Assembly: GCF_006546985.1 (NCBI RefSeq)
Contig: NZ_VATK01000001.1
Coordinates: 62,001 to 126,000 of the forward strand
Source: Bacillus sp. 03113
GTDB lineage: Bacteria; Bacillota; Bacilli; Bacillales; Cytobacillaceae
Length of the DNA stretch: 64,000 nt
Direction: 5' to 3'
Shown in pieces: positions 17,727 to 26,697 of this stretch. A model generated the notes under the pieces. The model searched no databases, was not told where the DNA came from, and saw only the letters and a list, made by a program, of their open reading frames with translations. The translations under genes and the position numbers were made by a program. The stretch's first letter is position 1, and each line of letters starts with the position of its first letter.

Positions 17727-19598
17727 CTAATCTCTCCTATAAAACAACTTTTGAACCAATAATAAAGACCTGATAACCCCTGATTGCGAGTAGCTTGGCA
17801 TTCCAATTCCTCTAGCACGACCACGGCTATACAATAATTCCGGCATGAGGCCACAAAAAGCACTATTGTGGTAATTATGGTTGAAGTATTTCCATGCCTG
17901 AGCGACATCCCCTTTCACGAAAAGGGCTTCACCTAACCAAAAAGTAGGTCCGAACCATGGTTTTAAATCGCCTTCTTCAGTTGTTAATGCTTCATGTCTC
18001 CAAATTCCTCCGATAAAGGGATCTTCTAATCTTAGTTGAATGGCCTGCAAGGTTGGATCTACCCATTCTTTTGGGAAAATTGGAAACTCCGAGAAAAACA
18101 AAGTTACGGATGCATCCAATAGCTTTGATTCCATCGAACGAGTCACAATGCCATTATGAACATTATGTTTCCCGATCGCTTGAACTAGTTCATGTGCTCC
18201 TTGTCTAAACTCCTTCGCTTTTTCATTTTCCTGAATCGCTTCAGCCATTTCTGCGGCTTTAAGTAACCCATAGGAGGAAATGGCAGACGTCCATGTCATA
18301 TGCTCAAAAGACTCGCCTAAATGTGGACCGAACGTTTCCCAAATTCCTGCGTCGGGTAAAATAAGACCGGTTGAATCCCGATTTTTTAAGATCCAGTCTG
18401 CGGATTGGCTAATGATGTGCCACATGTCGTATATAATAGTGTTCAATTTTGTTATGGACCATATTTGCCAAATGGCATATAAGATTAATCCAGTTGTATC
18501 ATTTTCAAATGCATGCTCACTTGGTAAACGAGTAACAACGTTATAGGCAAAATAATAATTGCCATCGGGACGCTTTACTAAATAACTAAGGGTTGCGTAT
18601 AAAGCCCTTACAGCATCCCCCTTATGACCTGCGAGTGCTAAAGTGGAAGCAATCCATAAGCTATCACGTATCCAAACATTCCCTTGGTATGGTTTAAACC
18701 CTATGATAATAGGAGTGCCGTCCTTTTGTAAGCTCATCTTTAATAACGTATTGCTAAGTCTCCAGAAATACTTAAGCTGTGGTGAGAGCGTTCCTATATC
18801 AATCGTTTCTTTCTGCCACTCTTCCCATTCATGTAATGTCTGCTGTTCACTTTGTTTAATCGTTGCAAGTGTTTTTTGCAGTTCTTTGAGTGCCTCTTCT
18901 TTTGAAGAGCCAGCTGCGGATACTTGATAAACAGGCTGACTGTACTTTTCACGGGGAACAAATTGCTTAATCGTAAAAACTAAAGGGATAGGAAGTAGGC
19001 TATGCTCGAACATGAATATTTGACCGCCTGTTACAGCTTTAGCCACATCACCTGCGATTCCTTTAGCATCTGGAAAGACGGTCGCAGCGAGCCATTGATT
19101 TTCAGCTATTCGCGAAATAAATGTATTTTCTATTCTTTGGACTATGTTTTTGAGATGGATGACAGGAAAGATGGTTGCGGTTGAATGATTTCCGCGGAGT
19201 GTTTTGACTTGTACCGAACGGATAAGCGCGTTTCTGGAAGGAGGAGCCCATGTTTTTGTTTTTACAACGGTATTGCCTTTATGAGAAACCACTTCATATA
19301 TACCTGTTCCATTTATGTAACGAGTGCTGTTCATCGAAATAATTTCACCAATTTGTCCAACATCCTGTTGAATCAATCCATATGGATCGTACCAGATTTT
19401 TTCATTATGATCCTTTACAAGTACATAAGAGCCTTGTTCATCTAATAAAGCACTTGATAGATCAAAGTTTGGAAAAAAGAATTGGCTTATTTTATCAATA
19501 GGGCGGCAGCAGGCATCATATTGCTGCAGCCATGCTAATACGTTCCCGTTCGAAATAGGAGCATGATTATCTTGATTTTGACCGATAAAATAATGCAT
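17727..19598 (-). CDS. Six-hairpin glycosidase, GH15-like (glucoamylase/trehalase type)
   Basis: A 623-residue protein without a signal peptide. The N-terminal third is a beta-sandwich-like region. The C-terminal part has GH15-like (alpha/alpha)6-barrel motifs: NVWIRDSLWIASTLALAG (about 308-325), LPDAGIWETFGPHL near 420 with the expected general-acid Glu, EHMTWTSAISSYGLLKAAE, and GLMPELLYSRGRARGIGMPSYSQSG near 590-615 holding the second Glu. It probably cleaves an alpha-linked glucose polymer or disaccharide inside the cell. The ATG at 19598 has a GGGAGA-type ribosome site just upstream. A decayed paralogous 3' end lies about 800 bp downstream. Confidence 0.8.
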   Translation of the reverse strand: MHYFIGQNQDNHAPISNGNVLAWLQQYDACCRPIDKISQFFFPNFDLSSALLDEQGSYVLVKDHNEKIWYDPYGLIQQDVGQIGEIISMNSTRYINGTGIYEVVSHKGNTVVKTKTWAPPSRNALIRSVQVKTLRGNHSTATIFPVIHLKNIVQRIENTFISRIAENQWLAATVFPDAKGIAGDVAKAVTGGQIFMFEHSLLPIPLVFTIKQFVPREKYSQPVYQVSAAGSSKEEALKELQKTLATIKQSEQQTLHEWEEWQKETIDIGTLSPQLKYFWRLSNTLLKMSLQKDGTPIIIGFKPYQGNVWIRDSLWIASTLALAGHKGDAVRALYATLSYLVKRPDGNYYFAYNVVTRLPSEHAFENDTTGLILYAIWQIWSITKLNTIIYDMWHIISQSADWILKNRDSTGLILPDAGIWETFGPHLGESFEHMTWTSAISSYGLLKAAEMAEAIQENEKAKEFRQGAHELVQAIGKHNVHNGIVTRSMESKLLDASVTLFFSEFPIFPKEWVDPTLQAIQLRLEDPFIGGIWRHEALTTEEGDLKPWFGPTFWLGEALFVKGDVAQAWKYFNHNYHNSAFCGLMPELLYSRGRARGIGMPSYSQSGVIRSLLLVQKLFYRRD

Positions 19599-19858
19599 AA
19601 ATTTAGTCTCCCTTCATGAAGGTCAATATATGATATGTAGATTATAAGAAATATATTTAAGTAGAATGTGTTTCATGGAATTTTATTTTTGAGTTGTTAT
19701 TAACTAGGTTTAAAAGGGAATAAAAACAAGAGGATTTTAAGTTCTTTATCGAATGGTTATCTTAAAAGTAATTTTTTGTTATTTTTAATAGCAAGTTTGT
19801 GTTAACAGAAGCATATTTTTCTCACATCAAATCATTTTGATAACGTGGAGGGATTAGG

Positions 19859-20665
19859 ATGCCAACGTATACATTAAAGGATCAGACTCAGCTTTATTTT
19901 GAAGAGAAAGGACAAGGAATGCCCATTATTTTTATACATGGAGTTTGGATGAGCAGCCGCTTTTTTCACAATCAACTACCTTATTTTTCAGAGAATTATC
20001 GAGTATTTTTACTTGATTTAAGAGGACATGGAAAATCGGATCAAGTACCATTTGGACATACCATTGAAACATATGCCCGTGACTTGGAGGAGTTTATTAC
20101 AGGTCTCGGATTAAAGGATGTTGTTTTAGTTGGCTGGTCGATGGGAGCCTTCGTTGTATGGGAATATCTTCAACAATTTGGTGAAGAAAATGTAAAAGCA
20201 AATGTAATTGTAGACGAAATGGCTTCTGACTTTAAATGGCCTGATTTCCCAATAGGTGCTTTTGATTTTCCGACGCTTATTCATTTTATGAGGGGAATTC
20301 AAAATGATAGACGAGCTACATTAAAAGGGTTCGTGCCATTAATGTTTAAGGAAGAGCTTCCTGAAAAGGAAATGGAATGGATCATGGAAGAAGTAACAAA
20401 AATGCCAGAATCGATTGCAAGTGCCATTTTGTTTGATCAATCAGTTGTTGACTACCGTGAGTTTCTACCCAAAATAACAATACCGAGTTTGCTATGTTTT
20501 GGAAGGGAAGAAAAATTAATCCCTGTTGCTGCTGGTGAACACCTTCGAGATAACATTCCAAATTCAAAGCTGGAAATCTTTGAAAATAGCTGTCATTGTC
20601 CGTTTTTAGAAGAAAGTGAGCGGTTTAATTTAGCTGTGCACCAATTTATACAAACTGTACAGTGA
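19859..20665 (+). CDS. Alpha/beta hydrolase
   Basis: A 268-residue hydrolase with the core alpha/beta fold. An oxyanion motif IIFIHGVWMSS lies near residue 27, the nucleophile elbow is GWSMG with Ser94, the acid is probably the Asp or Glu in LLCFGREEKLIP, and the catalytic His is His246 in NSCHCPFLEE. The DLRGHGKSD motif places it among esterase, chloroperoxidase and lactonase-like members. ATG 19859 follows GTGGAGGG. It has its own terminator, and nothing nearby indicates the substrate. Confidence 0.88.
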   Translation: MPTYTLKDQTQLYFEEKGQGMPIIFIHGVWMSSRFFHNQLPYFSENYRVFLLDLRGHGKSDQVPFGHTIETYARDLEEFITGLGLKDVVLVGWSMGAFVVWEYLQQFGEENVKANVIVDEMASDFKWPDFPIGAFDFPTLIHFMRGIQNDRRATLKGFVPLMFKEELPEKEMEWIMEEVTKMPESIASAILFDQSVVDYREFLPKITIPSLLCFGREEKLIPVAAGEHLRDNIPNSKLEIFENSCHCPFLEESERFNLAVHQFIQTVQ

Positions 20666-21030
20666 ACATGTAAAAAATCGTAGAAAAGTTGTTATTGTTC
20701 CTAATTTAGTAGTTCTTGTTTTACATAGAACATCATAGTTGGGATATCAAAAAGATCCTTCTCTTTCAATAAGAAGGATCTTTTTTAAGCTCATTTTCTT
20801 ATTGAAAATAATCGTTTTAGACCCTCGAATCATTCGTTAATCTATAAAAAGTATATTCCCAAAATGTTTTCTTCTAAATTATTGCAGATATAAGTATACT
20901 TTTGATACTAAGTGTATTTAAAGTATGTACTTTCAAGAGAAAATGGCCCCTGTTATACTGAAATCTATAAATATTCCAAATTAATTGTAAGAATATTTGA
21001 ATAAATCATTAAGAGAAAAGGAGGAACCTG
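20666..21030. other. Intergenic region before the nitrilase operon
   Basis: Contains the alpha/beta hydrolase terminator (20749-20786). Downstream of it lies AT-rich sequence with TATACT near 20956 as a possible -10 for the nitrilase operon. Nothing else was recognised. Confidence 0.5.
20749..20786 (+). terminator. Terminator after the alpha/beta hydrolase gene
   Basis: AAAAAGATCCTTCT pairs with AGAAGGATCTTTTTT around a 9-nt loop; a near-perfect bidirectional hairpin. Confidence 0.88.
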
Positions 21031-21909
21031 ATGAAACTAAGAGTCTCAGCGGTTCAATATCATCTTCATACGATACATTCTTTTGAGGAATTTGCTAATC
21101 AAGTTGAACACTATGTCAAAACAGCAGAAGAATTTGGAGCAGAATTTATTATGTTCCCCGAATTTTTTACCACGCAGCTTATGTCTATTGGAGATCTCCA
21201 AGGAAATGCGTTATCCATCCATGACTTACCCAATTTCACTGAGCAATATCGTTCGTTATTTATCCATTTAGCTATTAAAACAAATACGCATATTATAGCA
21301 GGTACACATGTTATCAAGAGAAATAATAAGTTATATAATGCAGCCCATTTGTTCTATCCAGATGGAAGAGTAGCGGAACAACCAAAGCTTCATATGACAC
21401 CAACAGAGCTGCAGGAATGGAACTTAACTCCTGGTGAAGGATTACAAGTATTTGAAACAGATAAAGGAACTATTGCGATGTTAACTTGTTATGATATTGA
21501 ATTTCCTGAAATTGTCCGAATGGCCAAGGCAAAAGGAGCCGATGTTATCTTTTGTCCATCTTGTACAGATGACCGACATGGTTTTCATCGTGTTCGTTAT
21601 ACAAGCCATGCGAGAGCCATTGAAAATCAGGTGTACGTTGTAAACTCTGGTACAGTTGGTTCTCTCCCGACCGTTGACTTTATGCGAGCAAATTTTGGGC
21701 AGGCGGCGGTTATTACGCCTAACGATATTCCATTTCCGCCTAAAGGCTTATTAGTAGAAGGAGAAATGAATCAAGATATGATTGTTACAACGGATTTGAA
21801 TTTAGAGCTGCTGTATCAGGTCCGTGAAAGTGGTTCCGTTACGACATGGCGAGATCGCCGAACAGACCTTTATCCAGATTGGGATTTAAAAAGAGAGCTT
21901 GTTCTTTAA
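21031..21909 (+). CDS. Carbon-nitrogen hydrolase (nitrilase superfamily)
   Basis: A 292-residue amidase-like enzyme with the Glu-Lys-Cys triad: Glu44 in MFPEFF, Lys119 in EQPKLHMT and Cys153 in LTCYDIEFPE. These are the marks of carbon-nitrogen hydrolases that act on amides, nitriles or carbamoyl groups. The ATG follows AAGGAGG. Two GNAT-family genes follow closely, forming a three-gene operon. In Bacillus, YhcX-type proteins fuse a GNAT domain to such a hydrolase, so here the same partnership is encoded as separate proteins. The substrate is unknown. Confidence 0.9.
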   Translation: MKLRVSAVQYHLHTIHSFEEFANQVEHYVKTAEEFGAEFIMFPEFFTTQLMSIGDLQGNALSIHDLPNFTEQYRSLFIHLAIKTNTHIIAGTHVIKRNNKLYNAAHLFYPDGRVAEQPKLHMTPTELQEWNLTPGEGLQVFETDKGTIAMLTCYDIEFPEIVRMAKAKGADVIFCPSCTDDRHGFHRVRYTSHARAIENQVYVVNSGTVGSLPTVDFMRANFGQAAVITPNDIPFPPKGLLVEGEMNQDMIVTTDLNLELLYQVRESGSVTTWRDRRTDLYPDWDLKRELVL

Positions 21910-21932
21910 ATTAAGTATAGGGAGAAATGAGG

Positions 21933-22658
21933 ATGTATCGAAAGGAGTTTTTTGTTTTTGACCAGAACCGTCCTGTTCCAGCAGTGATTCGAAATTATGG
22001 AAAAGAAGACTTTCAAGATTTAATTCGTATCCAACAGGAGAGTTTCCCTCCGCCATTTCCGTCTGAATTATGGTGGAATGAGGACCAATTAAACAACCAT
22101 GTTACGTTATTTCCTCAGGGAGCCTTATGTATAGAAGTAGATGGTAAAATGGCGGGATCGATGACAGGGCTGATGATTGATTTTGATCCGAAAAAACCTG
22201 AGCATACATGGGAAGAGATTACAGATAATGGTTATATTCGAAATCATAAACCAAATGGAAATACACTCTATGTTGTCGACATTAGTGTAAGCCCTACCTA
22301 TCGAAAACTGGGATTAGGAAAATGGATGATGTTATCGATGTACAATGTTGTGATTCATAAAGGGTTAGAACGATTGTTAGGCGGCGGCAGAATGCCTGGC
22401 TACTATAAACATGCCAATGAAATGACTCCAGAACAATATCTCAAAGCTCTTGTAAAAGGGGAATTAAAAGACCCTGTCATCACGTTTCTGCTTCGCTGCG
22501 GTAGGACTCCGCTTAAAGTCGTAGCAAACTATATAGAAGATAAAGAGTCTTGTAATTACGGTACACTGATGGAGTGGAAAAACCCCTTTATTGTAGACAA
22601 GGAGAAAACGGAAGATGAAATATCGTCGAATTACGAACATAGAAGATCCATTATTTAA
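21933..22658 (+). CDS. GNAT-family N-acetyltransferase (first of two)
   Basis: A 241-residue protein starting at ATG 21933, eight bases after GGGAG; an upstream ATG at 21927 overlaps that site. GNAT motifs include the AVIRNYGKEDFQDLIRIQQESFP start, LYVVDISVSPTYRKLGLGKWMM (motif A, acetyl-CoA pyrophosphate loop RKLGLGK near residue 130) and a GGGRMPGYY segment. It resembles the GNAT half of YhcX-type GNAT-nitrilase fusions. It sits 23 bp after the nitrilase gene and overlaps the next GNAT gene by 44 bp. Confidence 0.85.
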   Translation: MYRKEFFVFDQNRPVPAVIRNYGKEDFQDLIRIQQESFPPPFPSELWWNEDQLNNHVTLFPQGALCIEVDGKMAGSMTGLMIDFDPKKPEHTWEEITDNGYIRNHKPNGNTLYVVDISVSPTYRKLGLGKWMMLSMYNVVIHKGLERLLGGGRMPGYYKHANEMTPEQYLKALVKGELKDPVITFLLRCGRTPLKVVANYIEDKESCNYGTLMEWKNPFIVDKEKTEDEISSNYEHRRSII

Positions 22659-23286
22659 ACAAATGCATCAATTAATACAAGAAATATTTCCTCCAGAAGA
22701 GGTATTGGAATTATCTCTTTGGAAAGAACCTTTAGAAGATCCGGGAATTCGTGTCTTTGTTGCAGTTCTTAATGGAAAGGTGGTAGGAGCGACAGAATAC
22801 CGGTATTATGAGGATTTTAATGTAGCAATGACCGACTTTACCATTATCAGGAAAGACGGGCTTGGTATTGGAGCATTTTTGGCACAAAAGAGGTTAGCCG
22901 ATTTACATTCTTTAGCATTAGCGTGCGGAAAGAAGTTACATGGAATGTTTGCTGAAATTTATGACCCATATCAAGTAGAGCAATATGAATTTGGCGGAGT
23001 TAAGTCGATGAATCCATATGTACGCCGAGAAGTTTTGTCTCACCTTGGCTATAAACGTCTTGATTTCTCTTACGTTCATCCTTCTTGGCATAATGATGGA
23101 GAAGCTGTATCTGGACTCGACCTATGTTTTCTTGTCATGGACGATAGTAGGGATGAGTTAAATAGCAGCTTGATTATAAACTTTCTAAAACGTTATTATT
23201 CAGTGCTGCCTAATAAGCCAAAGTCTTGGGGTGAAATGATTCAAAGCTTAGAAGAAAAAGATACGATCAAGTTAATGCCAATATAA
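22615..23286 (+). CDS. GNAT-like protein (second of two)
   Basis: A 223-residue protein whose ATG at 22615 lies inside the end of the preceding GNAT gene, a 44-bp overlap in another frame. The N-terminal RRITNIEDPLFKQMHQLIQEIFPPEEVLELSLW and the VFVAVLNGKVVGATEYRYYEDFNVAMTDFTIIRKDGLGIGAFLAQ segment fit a GNAT fold. The usual Q/RxxGxG/A loop is degenerate (RKDGLGIGAF). It may modify the same compound as the nitrilase or act in a complex with its neighbours. A terminator follows directly. Confidence 0.75.
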   Translation: MKYRRITNIEDPLFKQMHQLIQEIFPPEEVLELSLWKEPLEDPGIRVFVAVLNGKVVGATEYRYYEDFNVAMTDFTIIRKDGLGIGAFLAQKRLADLHSLALACGKKLHGMFAEIYDPYQVEQYEFGGVKSMNPYVRREVLSHLGYKRLDFSYVHPSWHNDGEAVSGLDLCFLVMDDSRDELNSSLIINFLKRYYSVLPNKPKSWGEMIQSLEEKDTIKLMPI

Positions 23287-23294
23287 TGTAAGAC

Positions 23295-23326
23295 AAAGGC
23301 TTAATCACCATAGGTTAAGCCTTTTT
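23295..23326 (+). terminator. Terminator of the nitrilase-GNAT operon
   Basis: AAAGGCTTAA pairs with TTAAGCCTTTTT around a 10-nt loop with a T tail. Confidence 0.88.
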
Positions 23327-23600
23327 GCTTTTTCTATATAATCTGTTCCGCTAGGCACTTCACGATTCTCTATTCTTGCACCTAAACGGTAATTTAAACC
23401 GTTGTCCAAGTAATCCATTTCCTTTATCAAACAATGCTCTTTTTATATTTTTATACCCCTTTAATAGGATCCTCGTTTTTTAAAAGGTGAAAGCAACCTG
23501 ATCACTTTCTGCTTTATTAGTATTATTAGGCCATTTCTTAAATTTGTTCTGTCACGAAAGATAGTACACTATGTATTTTAAAAGGAGGAAGAATCGTACA
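23327..23600. other. Intergenic region before a decayed reading frame
   Basis: AT-rich, with an AAAGGAGG ribosome-site-like box at 23581-23588 that now lacks a good start codon. No other feature was recognised. Confidence 0.45.
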
Positions 23601-23777
23601 CTGGTATCGTTTTTTAAAGAAATTCGTAATGTTACACGTGAAACATTTAAACGTTAGGAAGATTCGCTAAATCATCCAAAAATCAATAGAGTCATTCACA
23701 TAGCCATTTCAAGTAAAACTTACAAGAAAGGCGATGATGTAATTTGTCCAGTTTTTGGATGGAAATATTTTGCTTGA
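23601..23777 (+). pseudogene. Possible decayed small coding sequence
   Basis: Behind AAAGGAGG at 23581 one frame reads LVSFFKEIRNVTRETFKR-stop and continues after the TAG at 23655-23657 for about 39 more residues (EDSLNHPKINRVIHIAISS..VFGWKYFA). Charged, protein-like composition on both sides of one stop, plus an orphan ribosome site without ATG, suggests a broken gene. I do not recognise the family. It could be chance. Confidence 0.3.
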
Positions 23778-23958
23778 GCTTAGCAAAAATTATACAATGA
23801 AAAATTTCTTCCTATGATTTTTTAGTAAAACGATTAACACATTTATAAAATATGGAAGTTATGATTCGAAAGTATGCTAAAATAAACGCGGCATGTATAT
23901 AACATGACCTCGTTTAAACAAATCTATAAAATTCTAACAAGAAAGGAAAATTTAATAT

Positions 23959-26511
23959 ATGGAGAAAATGAAAAGGTCATTGAGATATTCAGGTTTATTT
24001 TTTATCCCGATGATCATTTTAGTCCTCGTATTTATAAGACTTAAAATCTCTCCGTTTGGAGAAGCTTCAATCTGGTATATTGATTTACCAGCTCAGTTAA
24101 CCATGTTCTATCATCATTTATATGATGTTTTGACAGGAAGCAGCAGTGCCATCTATACATGGAATTATGGATTGGGAACATCCTTTTGGGCGACAATATG
24201 TTATTATTTATCATCACCTTTATCTCTTTTAATTCTCGTATTTCCTAGGTCTTTTATTCCTTTTTCCATACTAATGATATGGATGATAAAAATAGGTTTA
24301 AGTTCTTTAACCATGTCTTACTTACTGAAAAAGCACTTTACACAAAACCATTTTACTATTTTTATTTTTTCCATAAGCTACGCACTGATGTCATTTTCCA
24401 TTACTTATTATTTTCTGCCAATGTGGTTAGATGCCATTTATTTATTACCGATTATCATTGCAGGAATTCAAGACATTCTAAAATCAGAAAAGTACACTTT
24501 ATTTTTAATCAGTTTGTCGATATTATTTATCGCAAACTTCTATATTTCATATATGGTTGGCATATTTGTATTTCTTTATTTTGTTGCAGAATGTTATGTA
24601 AATATTTTTACTAAAAAAGATGTCATAAAAAGATTTATCCTTTTTTTCAAAGGTGTCTTTTTAGCTGTTTTATTTACGTCTTTTATAACGATTCCTACTT
24701 ATCTAGAGTTGAGAAAAAATAAATACACGTCAGAAGATACAAATCTCTTTACATATCTACTAAATCCATTGGATTTATATGGTCATTTCTTTAACGGTAC
24801 TACCGAATTACAAAATTTAAGTATATATGCAGGAGTGGGAGCTGTCCTTTTAGTCCCTTTATATTTTTTAAATCAAAAATACGCTGTTAGAGAACGTATT
24901 ATTTATGGATTATTGTTAGGATTTCTTCTATATTGTATGACAAATGGTTTCTTGAACAGGGTATGGCATGTTTTTGAAGTGCCAGCTGGAGCAAATTATC
25001 GGTATGCATTCGTTGTATCCTTCCTTATGCTAATTCTGTCTGTTAAGGCATTAGAAAAGTTAGAATATACTTCCCCTAAGCGACTAATAGGTGTTGCTGG
25101 GTATAATATTCTGTTTTTATGTATGGCAAATAAATTGTTGAATCAGAACATCTTTACAATAGAATTGATTAATATGAATATTTTAATTCTAATTTGCTAT
25201 GCTATATTCTTTTTCTTTTTAGTAAATAAACGATTACCTAAAAGGGTACATGTCTTCTCTAAAGTATGTTTATGTTTTCTTGTTCTGGGAGATATGGGAT
25301 TGAATAGTCAATTTATTTTAAGAAATTATACAGGATCATCCGGTCCTTATAATTGGTATAACAAAAATAATCCTTCCTATGAAACAGCAATTGCTTCGCT
25401 GCAATCATTAGATCAATCTTTTTATCGAATAAAGATTGATACTAGCTTGGTTTCATTTCCAAATGAGTCTTTAAGATATAAATACAAAGGGATGACCATT
25501 TATACTTCTACTGGTCGAGCAGAAAACAATATGTTCTTAAATAAACTAGGATATTCTGCTAGTACACGAGCAGTTTCCATGGAAAACGGAATCTTTTTAA
25601 GTGATGCACTCTTAGGATTTAAATATATAGTGACAACGAAAGGCTTAGATGAAAGAATATATACGAAAATGTTTGAAGAAGGAAATATAAAGGTATACAA
25701 AATAAATATTAATCTGCCATTGGGTTATATGGTTAATAAAGGGTTTATGAATGTAGAAGGTCAATCTGATATTTTTAACATACAAAATCGTTTGATTGAC
25801 GGATCCGCTTATTATGAAAAGCAGAAACCGCAAACGAATTTAAATTCTTTAACAAAAGGTACGAATCAAGTTTTACAAATACAACAGAGTAATGATAAAC
25901 CTTCAATTGAAGCATCTATGAAAATTTCAAATACAAGAGAATTGTATATGCAATTAGATAGTGAAACATATCAAGATTATGAAGGTAAAATGGATATCTT
26001 AGTTAATAATGAACCTATTGATGCTACAAAGGTGGGATTGTTGAATTTAATTGATTTGGGTACGTATGAAAATCAAGATGTAACTGTATCTATTTTGTTA
26101 AAAAATAATACACCAAATCTCCAAATGCCTATTTTTTATACCTTAAATTACTCGAGTTTGGAAAAAGAAGTGAACAAGCTAAACCAAAACTCGCTTAAGA
26201 TTAAAGATTATTCAGATACGAAATTAAAAGGTGAGATTACCGTCCAAAATAATCAAGAAATGCTCTTTTTAAGTATACCTTATGATAAAAATTGGAGAAT
26301 TAAAGTGGATGGGACTCTTACTGAATATCAAAAAATAGGAGAGTTTATAGGAGTTAAATTAGAAAAAGGAACACATATTGTACATTTAAAGTATGTACCA
26401 AAAATATTGTATATTTCAATGGGAGTGTCAGCATTCTCCGTTTTGGTTTACTTAACATGTAGAATAGTAAAATTTAGAAGAAATTCTCTAAAAAAGAAAG
26501 AAGGTAAATAA
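23959..26511 (+). CDS. YfhO-family multi-spanning membrane protein (GT-C-like glycosylation)
   Basis: The 850-residue protein carries about twelve hydrophobic helices in its first 450 residues, an extracytoplasmic domain of about 350 residues and a final helix (ILYISMGVSAFSVLVYLTC) with a basic tail. The APAQLTMFYHHLYDVLTG-like start (here LPAQLTMFYHHLYD), YTWNYGLGTSFWATICYYLSSPLS and RYAFVVSFLMLILS are characteristic of YfhO. In Bacillus and Listeria, YfhO-type proteins add sugars to lipoteichoic or wall teichoic acid outside the cell, using undecaprenyl-phosphate sugars made by a CsbB-like enzyme. No CsbB or GtcA gene lies nearby. It is a single gene behind AAAGGA. Confidence 0.85.
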   Translation: MEKMKRSLRYSGLFFIPMIILVLVFIRLKISPFGEASIWYIDLPAQLTMFYHHLYDVLTGSSSAIYTWNYGLGTSFWATICYYLSSPLSLLILVFPRSFIPFSILMIWMIKIGLSSLTMSYLLKKHFTQNHFTIFIFSISYALMSFSITYYFLPMWLDAIYLLPIIIAGIQDILKSEKYTLFLISLSILFIANFYISYMVGIFVFLYFVAECYVNIFTKKDVIKRFILFFKGVFLAVLFTSFITIPTYLELRKNKYTSEDTNLFTYLLNPLDLYGHFFNGTTELQNLSIYAGVGAVLLVPLYFLNQKYAVRERIIYGLLLGFLLYCMTNGFLNRVWHVFEVPAGANYRYAFVVSFLMLILSVKALEKLEYTSPKRLIGVAGYNILFLCMANKLLNQNIFTIELINMNILILICYAIFFFFLVNKRLPKRVHVFSKVCLCFLVLGDMGLNSQFILRNYTGSSGPYNWYNKNNPSYETAIASLQSLDQSFYRIKIDTSLVSFPNESLRYKYKGMTIYTSTGRAENNMFLNKLGYSASTRAVSMENGIFLSDALLGFKYIVTTKGLDERIYTKMFEEGNIKVYKININLPLGYMVNKGFMNVEGQSDIFNIQNRLIDGSAYYEKQKPQTNLNSLTKGTNQVLQIQQSNDKPSIEASMKISNTRELYMQLDSETYQDYEGKMDILVNNEPIDATKVGLLNLIDLGTYENQDVTVSILLKNNTPNLQMPIFYTLNYSSLEKEVNKLNQNSLKIKDYSDTKLKGEITVQNNQEMLFLSIPYDKNWRIKVDGTLTEYQKIGEFIGVKLEKGTHIVHLKYVPKILYISMGVSAFSVLVYLTCRIVKFRRNSLKKKEGK

Positions 26512-26605
26512 CATAGTCATAAAATTATAATAGAAGTCTATATAATTTCGAAATATAACAATCTTATTGTAAACTACGAAAAATAAAGTACCACTTTGTT
26601 AAGGG

Positions 26606-26684
26606 TGTAGGGTTCACCATATGTAACTTAGCTAATAGATTCGTTTTCATCTATTAAGCTGATAAAAAACGGTTGAACCCTACA
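26606..26684. terminator. Nested hairpin between convergent yfhO-like and tauD-like genes
   Basis: The outer arms TGTAGGGTTCA (26606-26616) and TGAACCCTACA (26674-26684) enclose a second hairpin, AGCTAATAGAT (26630-26640) with ATCTATTAAGCT (26649-26660). It lies between convergent genes and could end both transcripts, but it has no clear U tract, so its role as a terminator is uncertain. Confidence 0.5.
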
Positions 26685-26697
26685 GTGTTACAACATT

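Noticed and set aside
18280-19445. Several frames on the plus strand inside the glycosidase gene
   Set aside because: They lie antisense to a full-length glycosidase and have no ribosome sites; mirror frames of a real gene.
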